Assembly: GCF_042219855.1 (NCBI RefSeq)
Contig: NZ_JBHJHP010000001.1
Span: 682,001-746,000 of the forward strand
DNA: 64,000 nucleotides
Source: JBHJHP01 sp042219855
GTDB lineage: Bacteria > Bacteroidota > Bacteroidia > Bacteroidales > UBA5342
Reading direction: 5' to 3'
Position numbers and translations under genes: made by a program. Shown piece by piece: positions 51,699 to 59,693 of the stretch (positions are counted from its first letter, which is position 1; each line of letters begins with the position of its first letter). The notes beneath the pieces were generated by a model. The model was given only the letters and a program-made list of their open reading frames with translations, was not told where the DNA came from and did no database searches.

Positions 51699-52760
51699 TC
51701 AGACGGTTGCCTTAATGGTCAGCAACCAGGCATCTTTAAATTTAGGGTTCTTTTCCCTGAATGTTTCCAGTACAGGAACCGCATCTTTTTTGCTGGTAAA
51801 GGTTCCGATGCTTACCCTGAATCTGCCGTTGCTTTCAATGATGCTGTAATCAGGAAAATACTTTTTACAGTTCTGTTCTACAAATTCCAGGGCCTGTTCC
51901 TTGGATATCAGGCTGGCAATGATGATATGATAGGTTACCGAGGGAACCATTTTCACCTTATCTGTAACAGGATTTGAAGTCTGATCCTCATTCTGATCCT
52001 CAGAAGCAGCCGGCTCTATTTCACTGTCTTCAGGGACATTTGCACTTGCAAACTCATCTGTTTCAGACCCGTGGTGTTGAGCTGTCTGATCCATATCCGG
52101 AGTCAGATCATTCTGAGATACAGCATGTTCCTTTGCTGGAATATCGGTAACACTTTTGTTCAGCGAATCAAACATGCTGGTAAAATCAGCAGTCTCAAGT
52201 CTTGGATCCTTTACTTTAGCCGGAAAAAGAAAAAAGAACAGTAAAAACAATGCAGCCACGGCAGCAGCAAAATGCGAAATAGAGCGACCTGATTGCGGTT
52301 TGTTTTTTTTCACCAGCTTCATATCCGCGCCCCTCTCCTGCTGTTCAATCTCATTCATACTGAATGATGCCAGTCCGTAAGCAGATTTGAGTAATCGGTT
52401 TTCCTGTTCAGGTTCAAACAGCAATATCCCATCTTCCCGGCGCGACAGAATTCCCAGACCACTTAATACAAGTACATCATTATCAAGCCATTGTTCAGCA
52501 TTTTCAACGGCCGACTGAATTCTATCAACCGAATCTGCAAAACTCTTCTTTTCGTGCTTCATAATCTGCTGGCACAGCAGACCATCGTTATGTGTCAGCT
52601 TTGAATTGAATGTAATCTCTTTGGAAGGTGGAAAAAAACGTTTCAGAGCAGCATCAAAACAGGCCGGTTTATAACTGGATACAAAGCCACCGAATTGCGG
52701 AATAATCACACAATCGTGCACGAGTAACAGGTCTTTAATATATCCGGCGAGATTTTGCAT
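51699..52760 (-). CDS. HU-CCDC81 and SPOR domain protein
   Basis: The 353-residue protein begins with a Bacteroidota HU-CCDC81 tandem (MQNLAGYIKDLLLVHDCVIIPQFGGF at about 1-26 and a second unit to about 130), then one membrane span (about 160-182), an acidic linker (about 190-265) and a C-terminal SPOR domain (about 270-353, with YHIIIASLISKEQALEF and FRVSIGTFTSKKDAV). SPOR domains bind denuded glycan strands at the division site. The start at 52760 is chosen because the promoter overlaps the longer in-frame start. The putative transcription start is very close to the ATG, so translation may be nearly leaderless. Confidence 0.88.
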   Translation of the reverse strand: MQNLAGYIKDLLLVHDCVIIPQFGGFVSSYKPACFDAALKRFFPPSKEITFNSKLTHNDGLLCQQIMKHEKKSFADSVDRIQSAVENAEQWLDNDVLVLSGLGILSRREDGILLFEPEQENRLLKSAYGLASFSMNEIEQQERGADMKLVKKNKPQSGRSISHFAAAVAALFLLFFFLFPAKVKDPRLETADFTSMFDSLNKSVTDIPAKEHAVSQNDLTPDMDQTAQHHGSETDEFASANVPEDSEIEPAASEDQNEDQTSNPVTDKVKMVPSVTYHIIIASLISKEQALEFVEQNCKKYFPDYSIIESNGRFRVSIGTFTSKKDAVPVLETFREKNPKFKDAWLLTIKATV

Positions 52761-52764
52761 CAAA

Positions 52765-52795
52765 CAAAAATAGCAAATGATGCTATCCTCACCAA
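52765..52795 (-). promoter_or_regulatory. Promoter of the SPOR-domain gene
   Basis: On the minus strand TTG (52795-52793), a 20-bp spacer and TATTTTTG (52772-52765) match the consensus; the ATG at 52760 follows within a few bases. Confidence 0.6.
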
Positions 52796-53130
52796 GGAAC
52801 GATAGTACTTTAGGTACACTTTTTATTAACAATTTTTAGGTTAGGTTCACAATTCGCTAACTATCAGATTGGTGCTTACATCGAACCGTTCTTTTAACTT
52901 CGAAATCATGACATAGGAATAAGGAGGACGGTTTACACCATATTTGCCGGTGAGGACGGAAGAGTTCCGGTGAAACATATTACAATTCAAAAACATAAAC
53001 CTCTCTTTTTCTTCGCTTTTCAAGTTAGCTATCGGGACGAGATAAAAAGAAGCGAAGAATCTTTAAGTAATATTGCTTTCTAATAAAGATAACAAAGATT
53101 GCCAAAACCTGAGTTATAGACATACATATA
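52796..53130. other. Gene-free stretch with an inverted repeat
   Basis: No convincing gene was seen. A 10-bp inverted repeat TTCTTCGCTT (53009-53018) / AAGCGAAGAA (53050-53059) is present; it may be a dispersed-repeat remnant. The heptamer tract begins at 53131. Confidence 0.5.
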
Positions 53131-53189
53131 TCTTTTGTCTTATGTCTTAAACCTTGTGTCTTGATTCTTGTGTCTTGATTCTTGTGTCT
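53131..53189. repeat. Heptamer tandem repeat (TCTTGnn)
   Basis: Eight consecutive 7-bp units: four variants followed by the alternation TCTTGAT/TCTTGTG. Same period and core as at 24124 and 63598. It lies downstream of the peroxiredoxin terminator. Confidence 0.85.
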
Positions 53190-53204
53190 GTATATAAACA
53201 AAAA

Positions 53205-53222
53205 GGTCACCCGAAGGTGACC
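53205..53222 (-). terminator. Terminator of the peroxiredoxin gene
   Basis: GGTCACC (53205-53211) and GGTGACC (53216-53222) pair around a CGAA loop; on the minus strand the stem is followed by TTTTTG. Confidence 0.8.
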
Positions 53223-53252
53223 CTAAAAAATAACCAAAAAGAACTATTAACA

Positions 53253-53891
53253 TTAATTTTTATGTTTTCCCAGGAATTCAGCAATACCTTCCTGAGTCGC
53301 TTTCAAACCTTGTTCGCCCTTGTGCCAGTCAGCCGGACAAACCTCACCGTTTTCTTCAAAAAACTGCAGAGCATCTACCATACGCAGGGCTTCAGAAACA
53401 CTACGTCCCAGTGGCATGTCGTTAACAAGCTGATGACGGACAACACCTTCCTTATCAATTAAGAAAAGACCGCGGTATGCTCTTGGTTCACCCACAAACA
53501 CACTTTCACCCTCATCATTAATATCATAATCACCAGCAAGCACATCGTAATTTTCAGCAATCGTCTTTGCGGAATCTGCTACCAGGGGAAATTTCACACC
53601 TTTAATACCGCCATCGTTTAGCGGTGTCTGTAACCATTTCCAGTGCGAAAATTCTGAATCGGTAGAGCACCCAACAACAGCTACGTCACGATCTTCAAAT
53701 TCTTTTATCGCGTCCTGAAATGCAATGATTTCGGTTGGACAAACGAATGTAAAATCAGCAGGGTAGAAAAAGAATACAACATATTTTTTACCCTCATACT
53801 GCTCCAGAGAGAAATTTTCTACGATTTCACCGCCGTTTACAACAGCTGGTTGAAAGAATTTTGGAGCTTTTTTTCCTACTAATACAGCCAT
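53253..53891 (-). CDS. Two-cysteine peroxiredoxin (AhpC/Prx1 type)
   Basis: This thiol peroxidase reduces hydrogen peroxide and organic peroxides. The 212-residue protein has the peroxidatic motif FFYPADFTFVCPTE (Cys51) and the resolving cysteine in GEVCPADWHKG near the C-terminus, so it is a typical two-Cys peroxiredoxin. No ahpF or thioredoxin gene is adjacent. A long stem-loop with a U-tract on this strand (54037-53961) lies upstream of the gene. Confidence 0.95.
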   Translation of the reverse strand: MAVLVGKKAPKFFQPAVVNGGEIVENFSLEQYEGKKYVVFFFYPADFTFVCPTEIIAFQDAIKEFEDRDVAVVGCSTDSEFSHWKWLQTPLNDGGIKGVKFPLVADSAKTIAENYDVLAGDYDINDEGESVFVGEPRAYRGLFLIDKEGVVRHQLVNDMPLGRSVSEALRMVDALQFFEENGEVCPADWHKGEQGLKATQEGIAEFLGKHKN

Positions 53892-53960
53892 AATTGTTTT
53901 TAAAAGTTAAATTGTTTGTAATAATGGTATTATTTATCTCAATATTTAATTCAATAAAAA

Positions 53961-54037
53961 AGGCCGGACTGATAAAAACCAAAAAATAAAAACACAACGA
54001 AATACCCCTAAACAGCAAAACCCATGCAGTCCGGCCT
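53961..54037 (-). other. Long-loop hairpin with U-tract upstream of the peroxiredoxin gene
   Basis: AGGCCGGACTG (53961-53971) pairs perfectly with CAGTCCGGCCT (54027-54037) across a 55-nt loop. Read on the minus strand it ends in TTTTTT, the form of a terminator or attenuator. Its 3' edge lies about 70 bp before the peroxiredoxin start. Confidence 0.55.
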
Positions 54038-54128
54038 ACATACATAACAAAAGGGTATTTAAATTGTTTTTCAAATGAAATATTTTTTTGAATCATTCTA
54101 AATAAAGATAAGAATCGGTGGATTTTAT

Positions 54129-54136
54129 TACTTTTG
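54129..54136 (+). promoter_or_regulatory. Possible -7 box for metH
   Basis: TACTTTTG matches the consensus 18 bp before the ATG at 54155 and makes the longer in-frame start at 54134 impossible. No B12 or SAM riboswitch is visible upstream. Confidence 0.5.
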
Positions 54137-54154
54137 CAGCACAAAACTACAGTT

Positions 54155-57100
54155 ATGATACAAAAGCCGGATATCAATAATATAGCCAAAAACAGAGTAT
54201 TAATTTTAGATGGTGCTATGGGATCAACCATACAGCGCTACAAGCTTCAGGAAGAGGATTTCAGAGGCGATCGCTTCAAAGACCACCCCTCTCCTGTCCA
54301 GGGGAATAACGATTTGCTCTGTATTACCAGGCCGGATATCATTTCGGAGATTCACCGGAATTACCTGGTGGCAGGTGCCGATATTTTATCTACCAACACA
54401 TTCAATGCCAATGCCATCTCACTTGCTGATTATCACATGGGTGATCTGGCTTATGAGATCAACCTCGAAGCAGCAAAGCTGGCACGTCAGGAAGTGGATA
54501 AAATGACCCGGGAAACACCGGATCAGCCGCGTTATGTTGCCGGTTCAATAGGACCCACAAATAAAACGGCATCCATGTCCCCGGATGTAAATAATCCGGC
54601 CTATCGTGCTGTATCTTTCGACGATCTCGTAAAAATATATAAGGAGCAGACCCTGGGGCTGATCGATGGAGGTGCTGAACTATTGCTGATAGAAACCATA
54701 TTTGACACCCTGAATGCCAAGGCAGCCATATTTGCAGCCGAACAGGCACAGAAAGAGCGTTCAGTAAATCTGCCGTTGATGATTTCGGTAACCATTACCG
54801 ATCTGAGTGGCAGAACATTATCCGGTCAGACGGTCAAAGCATTCTGGATTTCTGTGGCACATGCAAAACCATTCTCTGTTGGTGTCAACTGTTCTTTTGG
54901 AGCCAAAGCACTTATGCCTTATATCAAAGAACTGGGTGATATGGCATCATGTCTGATCAGTGCACATCCTAATGCCGGCTTACCAAATCAGCTGGGCGAC
55001 TACGATCAGACACCACGGATCATGGCGGAACTTGTTCAGGCATATTTTGACGAAGAGCTGGTAAACATTATTGGCGGTTGTTGCGGTACACGACCTGAGC
55101 ACATTGCGGAACTGGCAAAACGGGCCAAAGCAGCAAAACCACACGTGCCGGCTGTTGGAGACCATCTGATGCGTTTAAGCGGTCTTGAGCCCTTGGAGAT
55201 CAGACCTGACTCCAATTTTGTTAATATAGGTGAACGCTGTAATGTAGCCGGATCGAAGAAGTTTGTCCGGCTGATAAAAAACAAACTGTATGATGAAGCC
55301 TTGGAAGTCGCCCGCGATCAGGTAGAAGGCGGAGCACAAATCCTTGATATCAATATGGACGATGCACTCCTTGAAGCGCAGGATGAAATGGTTCAGTTTT
55401 TAAACCTGCTCATGTCTGAACCGGATATATCCAAACTGCCCATTATGGTAGATTCATCCAAATGGCCGGTGATTGAAGCCGGTCTGAAATGTTTACAGGG
55501 AAAATCCATCGTTAATTCCATAAGCCTGAAAGAAGGTGAAGAACAGTTCCTGTATCAGGCTTCACTCGTTAAAAGCTACGGCGCTGCAGTTGTGATAATG
55601 GCCTTCGATGAGAAAGGCCAGGCTGATAGTTTTGAAAGGCGCCAGGAGATTTGTTCCAGGGCATATCATCTTTTGGTGGACAAAGTGGGTTTTCCACCCC
55701 AGGATATCATTTTTGATCCTAATGTTCTGGCTATTGCAACCGGAATCGAGGAACATAACAATTATGCCATTGATTTTATCAAAACGATAAAATGGATTAA
55801 ATCAAATCTCCCTCATGCGAAAATCAGTGGCGGAATCAGCAACCTGTCCTTCTCTTTCAGAGGAAACAATGTGGTTCGTGAAGCTATACATTCCGTATTT
55901 CTCTATTATGCTATTAAGGAAGGTCTGGATATGGGAATTGTTAATCCGGCCATGTTACAGGTGTACGATGAAATTCCGAAAGATCTGCTTGAACTGGTGG
56001 AAGATGTGGTTTTGAACCGCAGACCTGATGCTACTGAACGGTTGATTGAAGCCGCTGAAAAAATCAAAAGCAATGATGACGGACAGGGTCAAACCAAAGC
56101 AAAAGATGAATGGCGTAACGGCACACTGGAAGAACGGCTCAGTCACTGCCTGGTAAAAGGGATCGACAGCTATCTGGATGAAGATCTGGACGAAGCTCTG
56201 CAGAAATATCCTGCGGCTCTCGACATTATAGAACAGCCTTTAATGGCCGGAATGAATGTGGTCGGCGATCTGTTCGGGGATGGTAAAATGTTTCTGCCTC
56301 AGGTGGTAAAAACAGCCCGGGTAATGAAAAAAGCCGTAGCCATACTTCAGCCCTATATTGAACAGGATAAAAAAGGCGGATCACATTCTGCCGGAAAAAT
56401 ATTGATGGCCACTGTAAAAGGTGATGTCCACGATATCGGAAAGAACATCGTGAATGTAATCCTGGCCTGTAACAACTTCGAGGTCATCGACCTAGGGGTA
56501 ATGGTTCCTGCAGAAAAAATTCTGGATACGGCTGTGGAAGAAAAAGTGGATGCCATTGGACTTAGCGGCCTTATCACACCCTCGCTGGAAGAGATGGCCA
56601 AAATAGCTGAAGAGATGGAGAAAAGAGGTATGACACTTCCATTGATGGTGGGTGGTGCTACGACGTCAAAAGTACATACAGCAGTTAAAATTGCCCCTAA
56701 ATATTCCCATATTGCGGTACATGTAAAAGATGCATCTCAAAGTGTTCAGGTAGCTGCTGCCATTATTAATCCGAAGACAAAAGATGAGTTTAAAGCAAAG
56801 CTTGACGTTGAATACGGACTGCTGCGTGACAAATTCGCGAAGGGTAATAAAACCAGTTTTGAACCTATCGAATCCGCCAGAAGAAAAGGTGTAAAACTTG
56901 AATTCAATGCGAGTACCATTTATAAACCTGAATTTTTAGGCGTTAAAGAACAGGGAGAACTGGATATCAGCAAACTCAGGGCTTTTATCGACTGGACCTT
57001 CTTTTTTAAAGCTTGGCGACTGCCAGGTTCATATAAAGGCATACAGCTGTTTAAAAGTGAAAAAGATGAAACTGCATGGTTGAATACTTTCAATGAGGGG

Positions 57101-57874
57101 CTGGAACGCGTTAAAGCCAAAGAAGCACTTACACTTTACCGTGAAGCAAATGAGATGCTGGATGATATCATGGGAAATAAGAAATTAAGGGCTAAAGCGG
57201 TACTCGGGTTCTTCCCGGTAAATTCAGATAAGGACGACATTATATTCTGGACAGATGAATCCCGCAGGGAAATTCAATTGCGCTTTCCATTCCTGCGACA
57301 GCAGGCATCCAAGGATTCCGGTGTTTATAACTGTTTAAGTGATTATATTGCACCTGTCTCTCATCCAACATGTGATTATGTTGGTGCATTTGCTGTAACT
57401 GCCGGACTTGATATTGAACCGTGGATAGAAAAATATGAAAAGGATAACGATGATTACAGTGCTTTGCTGTTAAAATCGCTTTCTGACCGTCTGGCAGAAG
57501 CCTATGCAGAACTTTTGCACATGGAGGTCCGCCGCAATTACTGGGGGTATGTTAAAGATGAAGATCTGAGTATAAAAGATATGCTTCGGGTAAAATATCA
57601 GGGCATACGACCAGCCATCGGGTATCCGTCAATGCCTAACCAGGCGGATAATTTTCTGCTGGATAAACTCATACCACTGGAAAAAGCAGAAATTGAGCTG
57701 ACTGAAAACGGTGCCATGTATCCGAATGCATCGGTGAGCTGTCTTGTTTTTGCACATCCTGAATCGTCATATTTCGCAATTACAAAAATTGATGATGACC
57801 AGGCTTCAGATTATGCAAACCGGCTTGGCATCGCACACGAGGAAATTGAAAAATGGCTGTACGGAATGGTGTAG
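54155..57874 (+). CDS. metH: Cobalamin-dependent methionine synthase
   Basis: MetH moves the methyl group of methyltetrahydrofolate to homocysteine through a cobalamin cofactor. The 1239-residue protein has all four parts: homocysteine domain with zinc ligands C246, C309 and C310; pterin-binding domain (about 355-615); cobalamin cap and B12 domain with DVHDIGKN, His759 being the lower cobalt ligand; and the C-terminal reactivation domain binding S-adenosylmethionine (about 905-1239). The ligand numbers match E. coli MetH closely. It implies that the organism makes or imports B12. Divergent from the peroxiredoxin gene. Confidence 0.97.
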   Translation: MIQKPDINNIAKNRVLILDGAMGSTIQRYKLQEEDFRGDRFKDHPSPVQGNNDLLCITRPDIISEIHRNYLVAGADILSTNTFNANAISLADYHMGDLAYEINLEAAKLARQEVDKMTRETPDQPRYVAGSIGPTNKTASMSPDVNNPAYRAVSFDDLVKIYKEQTLGLIDGGAELLLIETIFDTLNAKAAIFAAEQAQKERSVNLPLMISVTITDLSGRTLSGQTVKAFWISVAHAKPFSVGVNCSFGAKALMPYIKELGDMASCLISAHPNAGLPNQLGDYDQTPRIMAELVQAYFDEELVNIIGGCCGTRPEHIAELAKRAKAAKPHVPAVGDHLMRLSGLEPLEIRPDSNFVNIGERCNVAGSKKFVRLIKNKLYDEALEVARDQVEGGAQILDINMDDALLEAQDEMVQFLNLLMSEPDISKLPIMVDSSKWPVIEAGLKCLQGKSIVNSISLKEGEEQFLYQASLVKSYGAAVVIMAFDEKGQADSFERRQEICSRAYHLLVDKVGFPPQDIIFDPNVLAIATGIEEHNNYAIDFIKTIKWIKSNLPHAKISGGISNLSFSFRGNNVVREAIHSVFLYYAIKEGLDMGIVNPAMLQVYDEIPKDLLELVEDVVLNRRPDATERLIEAAEKIKSNDDGQGQTKAKDEWRNGTLEERLSHCLVKGIDSYLDEDLDEALQKYPAALDIIEQPLMAGMNVVGDLFGDGKMFLPQVVKTARVMKKAVAILQPYIEQDKKGGSHSAGKILMATVKGDVHDIGKNIVNVILACNNFEVIDLGVMVPAEKILDTAVEEKVDAIGLSGLITPSLEEMAKIAEEMEKRGMTLPLMVGGATTSKVHTAVKIAPKYSHIAVHVKDASQSVQVAAAIINPKTKDEFKAKLDVEYGLLRDKFAKGNKTSFEPIESARRKGVKLEFNASTIYKPEFLGVKEQGELDISKLRAFIDWTFFFKAWRLPGSYKGIQLFKSEKDETAWLNTFNEGLERVKAKEALTLYREANEMLDDIMGNKKLRAKAVLGFFPVNSDKDDIIFWTDESRREIQLRFPFLRQQASKDSGVYNCLSDYIAPVSHPTCDYVGAFAVTAGLDIEPWIEKYEKDNDDYSALLLKSLSDRLAEAYAELLHMEVRRNYWGYVKDEDLSIKDMLRVKYQGIRPAIGYPSMPNQADNFLLDKLIPLEKAEIELTENGAMYPNASVSCLVFAHPESSYFAITKIDDDQASDYANRLGIAHEEIEKWLYGMV

Positions 57875-57978
57875 TCAATTATTAATGAAGAATGAAAAAT
57901 TAAGAATTACAGTTTCAATAATAAATGAATCCGGTTATTTAGTGTCCCTGTGTAAAACTGGAATGTTTCAAAATACCG

Positions 57979-58017
57979 GGTTACTGAGTAGAAACAAAGT
58001 TGCGTATCGAAGTAACC
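57979..58017. repeat. REP-like palindrome, copy 1
   Basis: GGTTACTGAGTA at the left and CGAAGTAACC at the right form an imperfect inverted repeat of 39 bp. A second diverged copy lies at 58146-58190. The pattern (ggttactgag...cgaagtaacc) is a known-looking dispersed intergenic type in this phylum. Confidence 0.6.
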
Positions 58018-58070
58018 GGATTGATTGTGATATTTGAGAAAATTCAGTATAAATTTATGAGTGTGAAACC

Positions 58071-58119
58071 TGATTCTCGCTGATTTTCGCTGAACTAATA
58101 GCAGATCTTCGCAGATGAG
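58071..58119. repeat. Dispersed CTGCG-type repeat fragment, inverted
   Basis: The minus strand reads CATCTGCGAAGATCTGCTAT and continues with TTAGTTCAGCG, resembling the fragment at 51605-51657. Confidence 0.5.
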
Positions 58120-58145
58120 GTCTTAAATAATTTATTGATCTAATC

Positions 58146-58190
58146 GGTTACTGAGTATACCGATGCTAAATCGGCATGTACCGAAGTAAC
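58146..58190. repeat. REP-like palindrome, copy 2
   Basis: GGTTACTGAGTA (from 58146) and CGAAGTAAC (to 58190) enclose an inner hairpin CCGAT-GCTAA-ATCGG. The whole gene-free stretch 57875-58223 appears to consist of such repeats and contains no gene. Confidence 0.6.
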
Positions 58191-58223
58191 GTCTCACAAA
58201 TAACGATTCACAAAAAAAATAAG

Positions 58224-58562
58224 TTAATCCAGGTTTTCCAGAATTTGCTTCAGCTGATCTCTGACATTGGATAGCCGGGTTGCAATTTCAAAGGTCTGAA
58301 TGGTTTTTTCGGGATTTTCTTCCAGTTTCTTCTTTGCGCCCTTCAGGGTCATCCCCTGCTCTTTCAGTAGAAAATAAATGAGATGAAGATTTTTCAAATC
58401 CTCAGGCCTGAAATAACGTGTGCCCTTTGCATTTTTAAAGGGTTTAAGAATTTCGAATTCATTTTCCCAGAAACGAATGGTCGTTTGCGGGATATCAAAC
58501 ATCTCGGCTGTTTCCCGCATGGAGTAAAACATTTTCTCTATAACCGGCTTTTTGTATGGCAT
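58224..58562 (-). CDS. MerR family transcriptional regulator
   Basis: The 112-residue protein has a MerR-type winged helix (YSMRETAEMFDIPQTTIRFWENEF at about 13-36, then FRPEDLKNLHLIYFLL) and a short dimerising coiled-coil. There is no effector-binding domain, as in many small MerR-like regulators of this phylum. It follows the M23 peptidase gene by 10 bp, so they are one operon. The target and signal are unknown. Confidence 0.88.
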   Translation of the reverse strand: MPYKKPVIEKMFYSMRETAEMFDIPQTTIRFWENEFEILKPFKNAKGTRYFRPEDLKNLHLIYFLLKEQGMTLKGAKKKLEENPEKTIQTFEIATRLSNVRDQLKQILENLD

Positions 58563-58572
58563 CAGCAGGCTG

Positions 58573-59544
58573 TTAATCGAATGTTTGACCTGTATTGGTT
58601 GAAATACTGATCATTTCGTCATACTGCTCCGGTGTAAGATCCTGGTAGTAAAAATCTTTAGGATTAACCGGTCTGTTTTTATAATGAACCTCGTAATGTA
58701 AATGTGGACCTGTTGAATCACCGGTATTCCCTACATAACCGATAACATGGCCACGTGTAATATTCTGTCCCACTTTAACATTAAAACCACTTAAATGTCC
58801 GTACAATGTTTTATACCCGAACCCATGATCAATGACGATATAATTGCCAAATCCGCGTTTTGACTTGATAACCCGCACCACTCTTCCATCACCTGTGGAG
58901 TATACATCGGTACCGATTGGTGATGTAAAGTCCATACCGTAATGGAATTTTCGTATTTTTTCAATGGGATGAATCCTGTATCCCCAACCGGAAGCTGTTC
59001 GTTTCAGATCGCGGTTTGATATTGGCATGATGGCAGGAATGGAATGTAACATTTTTTCCTTGTTACGTGCCAGTTCCACGATCTCATCAAAGGATTTTGT
59101 CTGAATATACAACTCTTTGGTGAGTATATCGAGTTTTTTTCTGGTGGAAATAACGAGCTCTGCATTCTTCATATTTTCAAGATGCTCGTAGCGGTTGGCA
59201 CCACCAAAACCTGCTTTGCGAATGGAAGACGGAATAGGATCAGCTTCAAAAATCACCCGGTAAATTCCTTCATCACGCTGCTGAACTTCATCCAGTATCT
59301 GCGAAAACTGATCCATCTGCTGATTCATCAGATCCAACTGCATGATAAGCCGGGAATTTTCCTGTTTTTCAGATTTTAACCTTGGCGACTCCGCATAAGT
59401 CCAGAGCAGATATGCCATAACACTACCAAAAACCAAACTGGGAACCAGGTAAACCAGAACTTGTTTTAAACGATACTTGATACCCTTCTTAACTTTCTTA
59501 AAACTAAGGGTCTCCGGATCGTAATGATAATGAGCTTTTGCCAT
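58573..59544 (-). CDS. M23 family peptidoglycan peptidase
   Basis: The 323-residue protein has a cytoplasmic N-terminus, one membrane span (about 32-52), a coiled-coil (about 60-90) and a C-terminal LytM/M23 domain with the zinc motif HYGMDFTSPIGTDVYSTGDG and the HxH motif GPHLHYEVHY. It probably cuts peptide crosslinks of peptidoglycan in the periplasm or activates such enzymes. The ATG at 59544 is preferred because its promoter overlaps longer in-frame starts. The promoter is at 59572-59602. Confidence 0.9.
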   Translation of the reverse strand: MAKAHYHYDPETLSFKKVKKGIKYRLKQVLVYLVPSLVFGSVMAYLLWTYAESPRLKSEKQENSRLIMQLDLMNQQMDQFSQILDEVQQRDEGIYRVIFEADPIPSSIRKAGFGGANRYEHLENMKNAELVISTRKKLDILTKELYIQTKSFDEIVELARNKEKMLHSIPAIMPISNRDLKRTASGWGYRIHPIEKIRKFHYGMDFTSPIGTDVYSTGDGRVVRVIKSKRGFGNYIVIDHGFGYKTLYGHLSGFNVKVGQNITRGHVIGYVGNTGDSTGPHLHYEVHYKNRPVNPKDFYYQDLTPEQYDEMISISTNTGQTFD

Positions 59545-59571
59545 GTATCCTCTTTTAAAACAATTTAAGTG

Positions 59572-59602
59572 CAAAATTAATTATTTCGACTAACTTTGCA
59601 AA
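59572..59602 (-). promoter_or_regulatory. Promoter of the M23-merR operon
   Basis: On the minus strand TTTG (59602-59599), a 19-bp spacer and TAATTTTG (59579-59572) match the consensus exactly. Its -33 element overlaps the alaS -7 box. Confidence 0.7.
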
Positions 59603-59603
59603 G
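59591..59603 (+). promoter_or_regulatory. alaS -7 box within a shared palindrome
   Basis: TAACTTTG (59591-59598) is a -7 match for alaS. Together with the opposite -33 it forms the perfect palindrome CTTTGCAAAG (59594-59603), so the two divergent promoters share bases. Confidence 0.6.
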
Positions 59604-59693
59604 CTGAAAAAAAAGGGTATTGCAACCCCAAATCAGTGCTTAAATATAATAAAATTTTCATTCATTTAACATTAAATTAGTTTTTTCGCTCAT

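Noticed and set aside
53892..54154. SAM or cobalamin riboswitch upstream of metH
   Set aside because: The predicted transcription start is only about 12 nt before the ATG, and the hairpin in the gap has its U-tract on the opposite strand; no conserved riboswitch core was recognised.
53827..54231. 134-codon minus-strand frame covering the peroxiredoxin-metH gap
   Set aside because: It overlaps both real genes in other frames; the hydrophobic product reflects AT-rich sequence. The hairpin inside explains the region better.
59604..59693. T-box in the alaS leader
   Set aside because: The leader is too short and lacks the specifier loop and T-box sequence.
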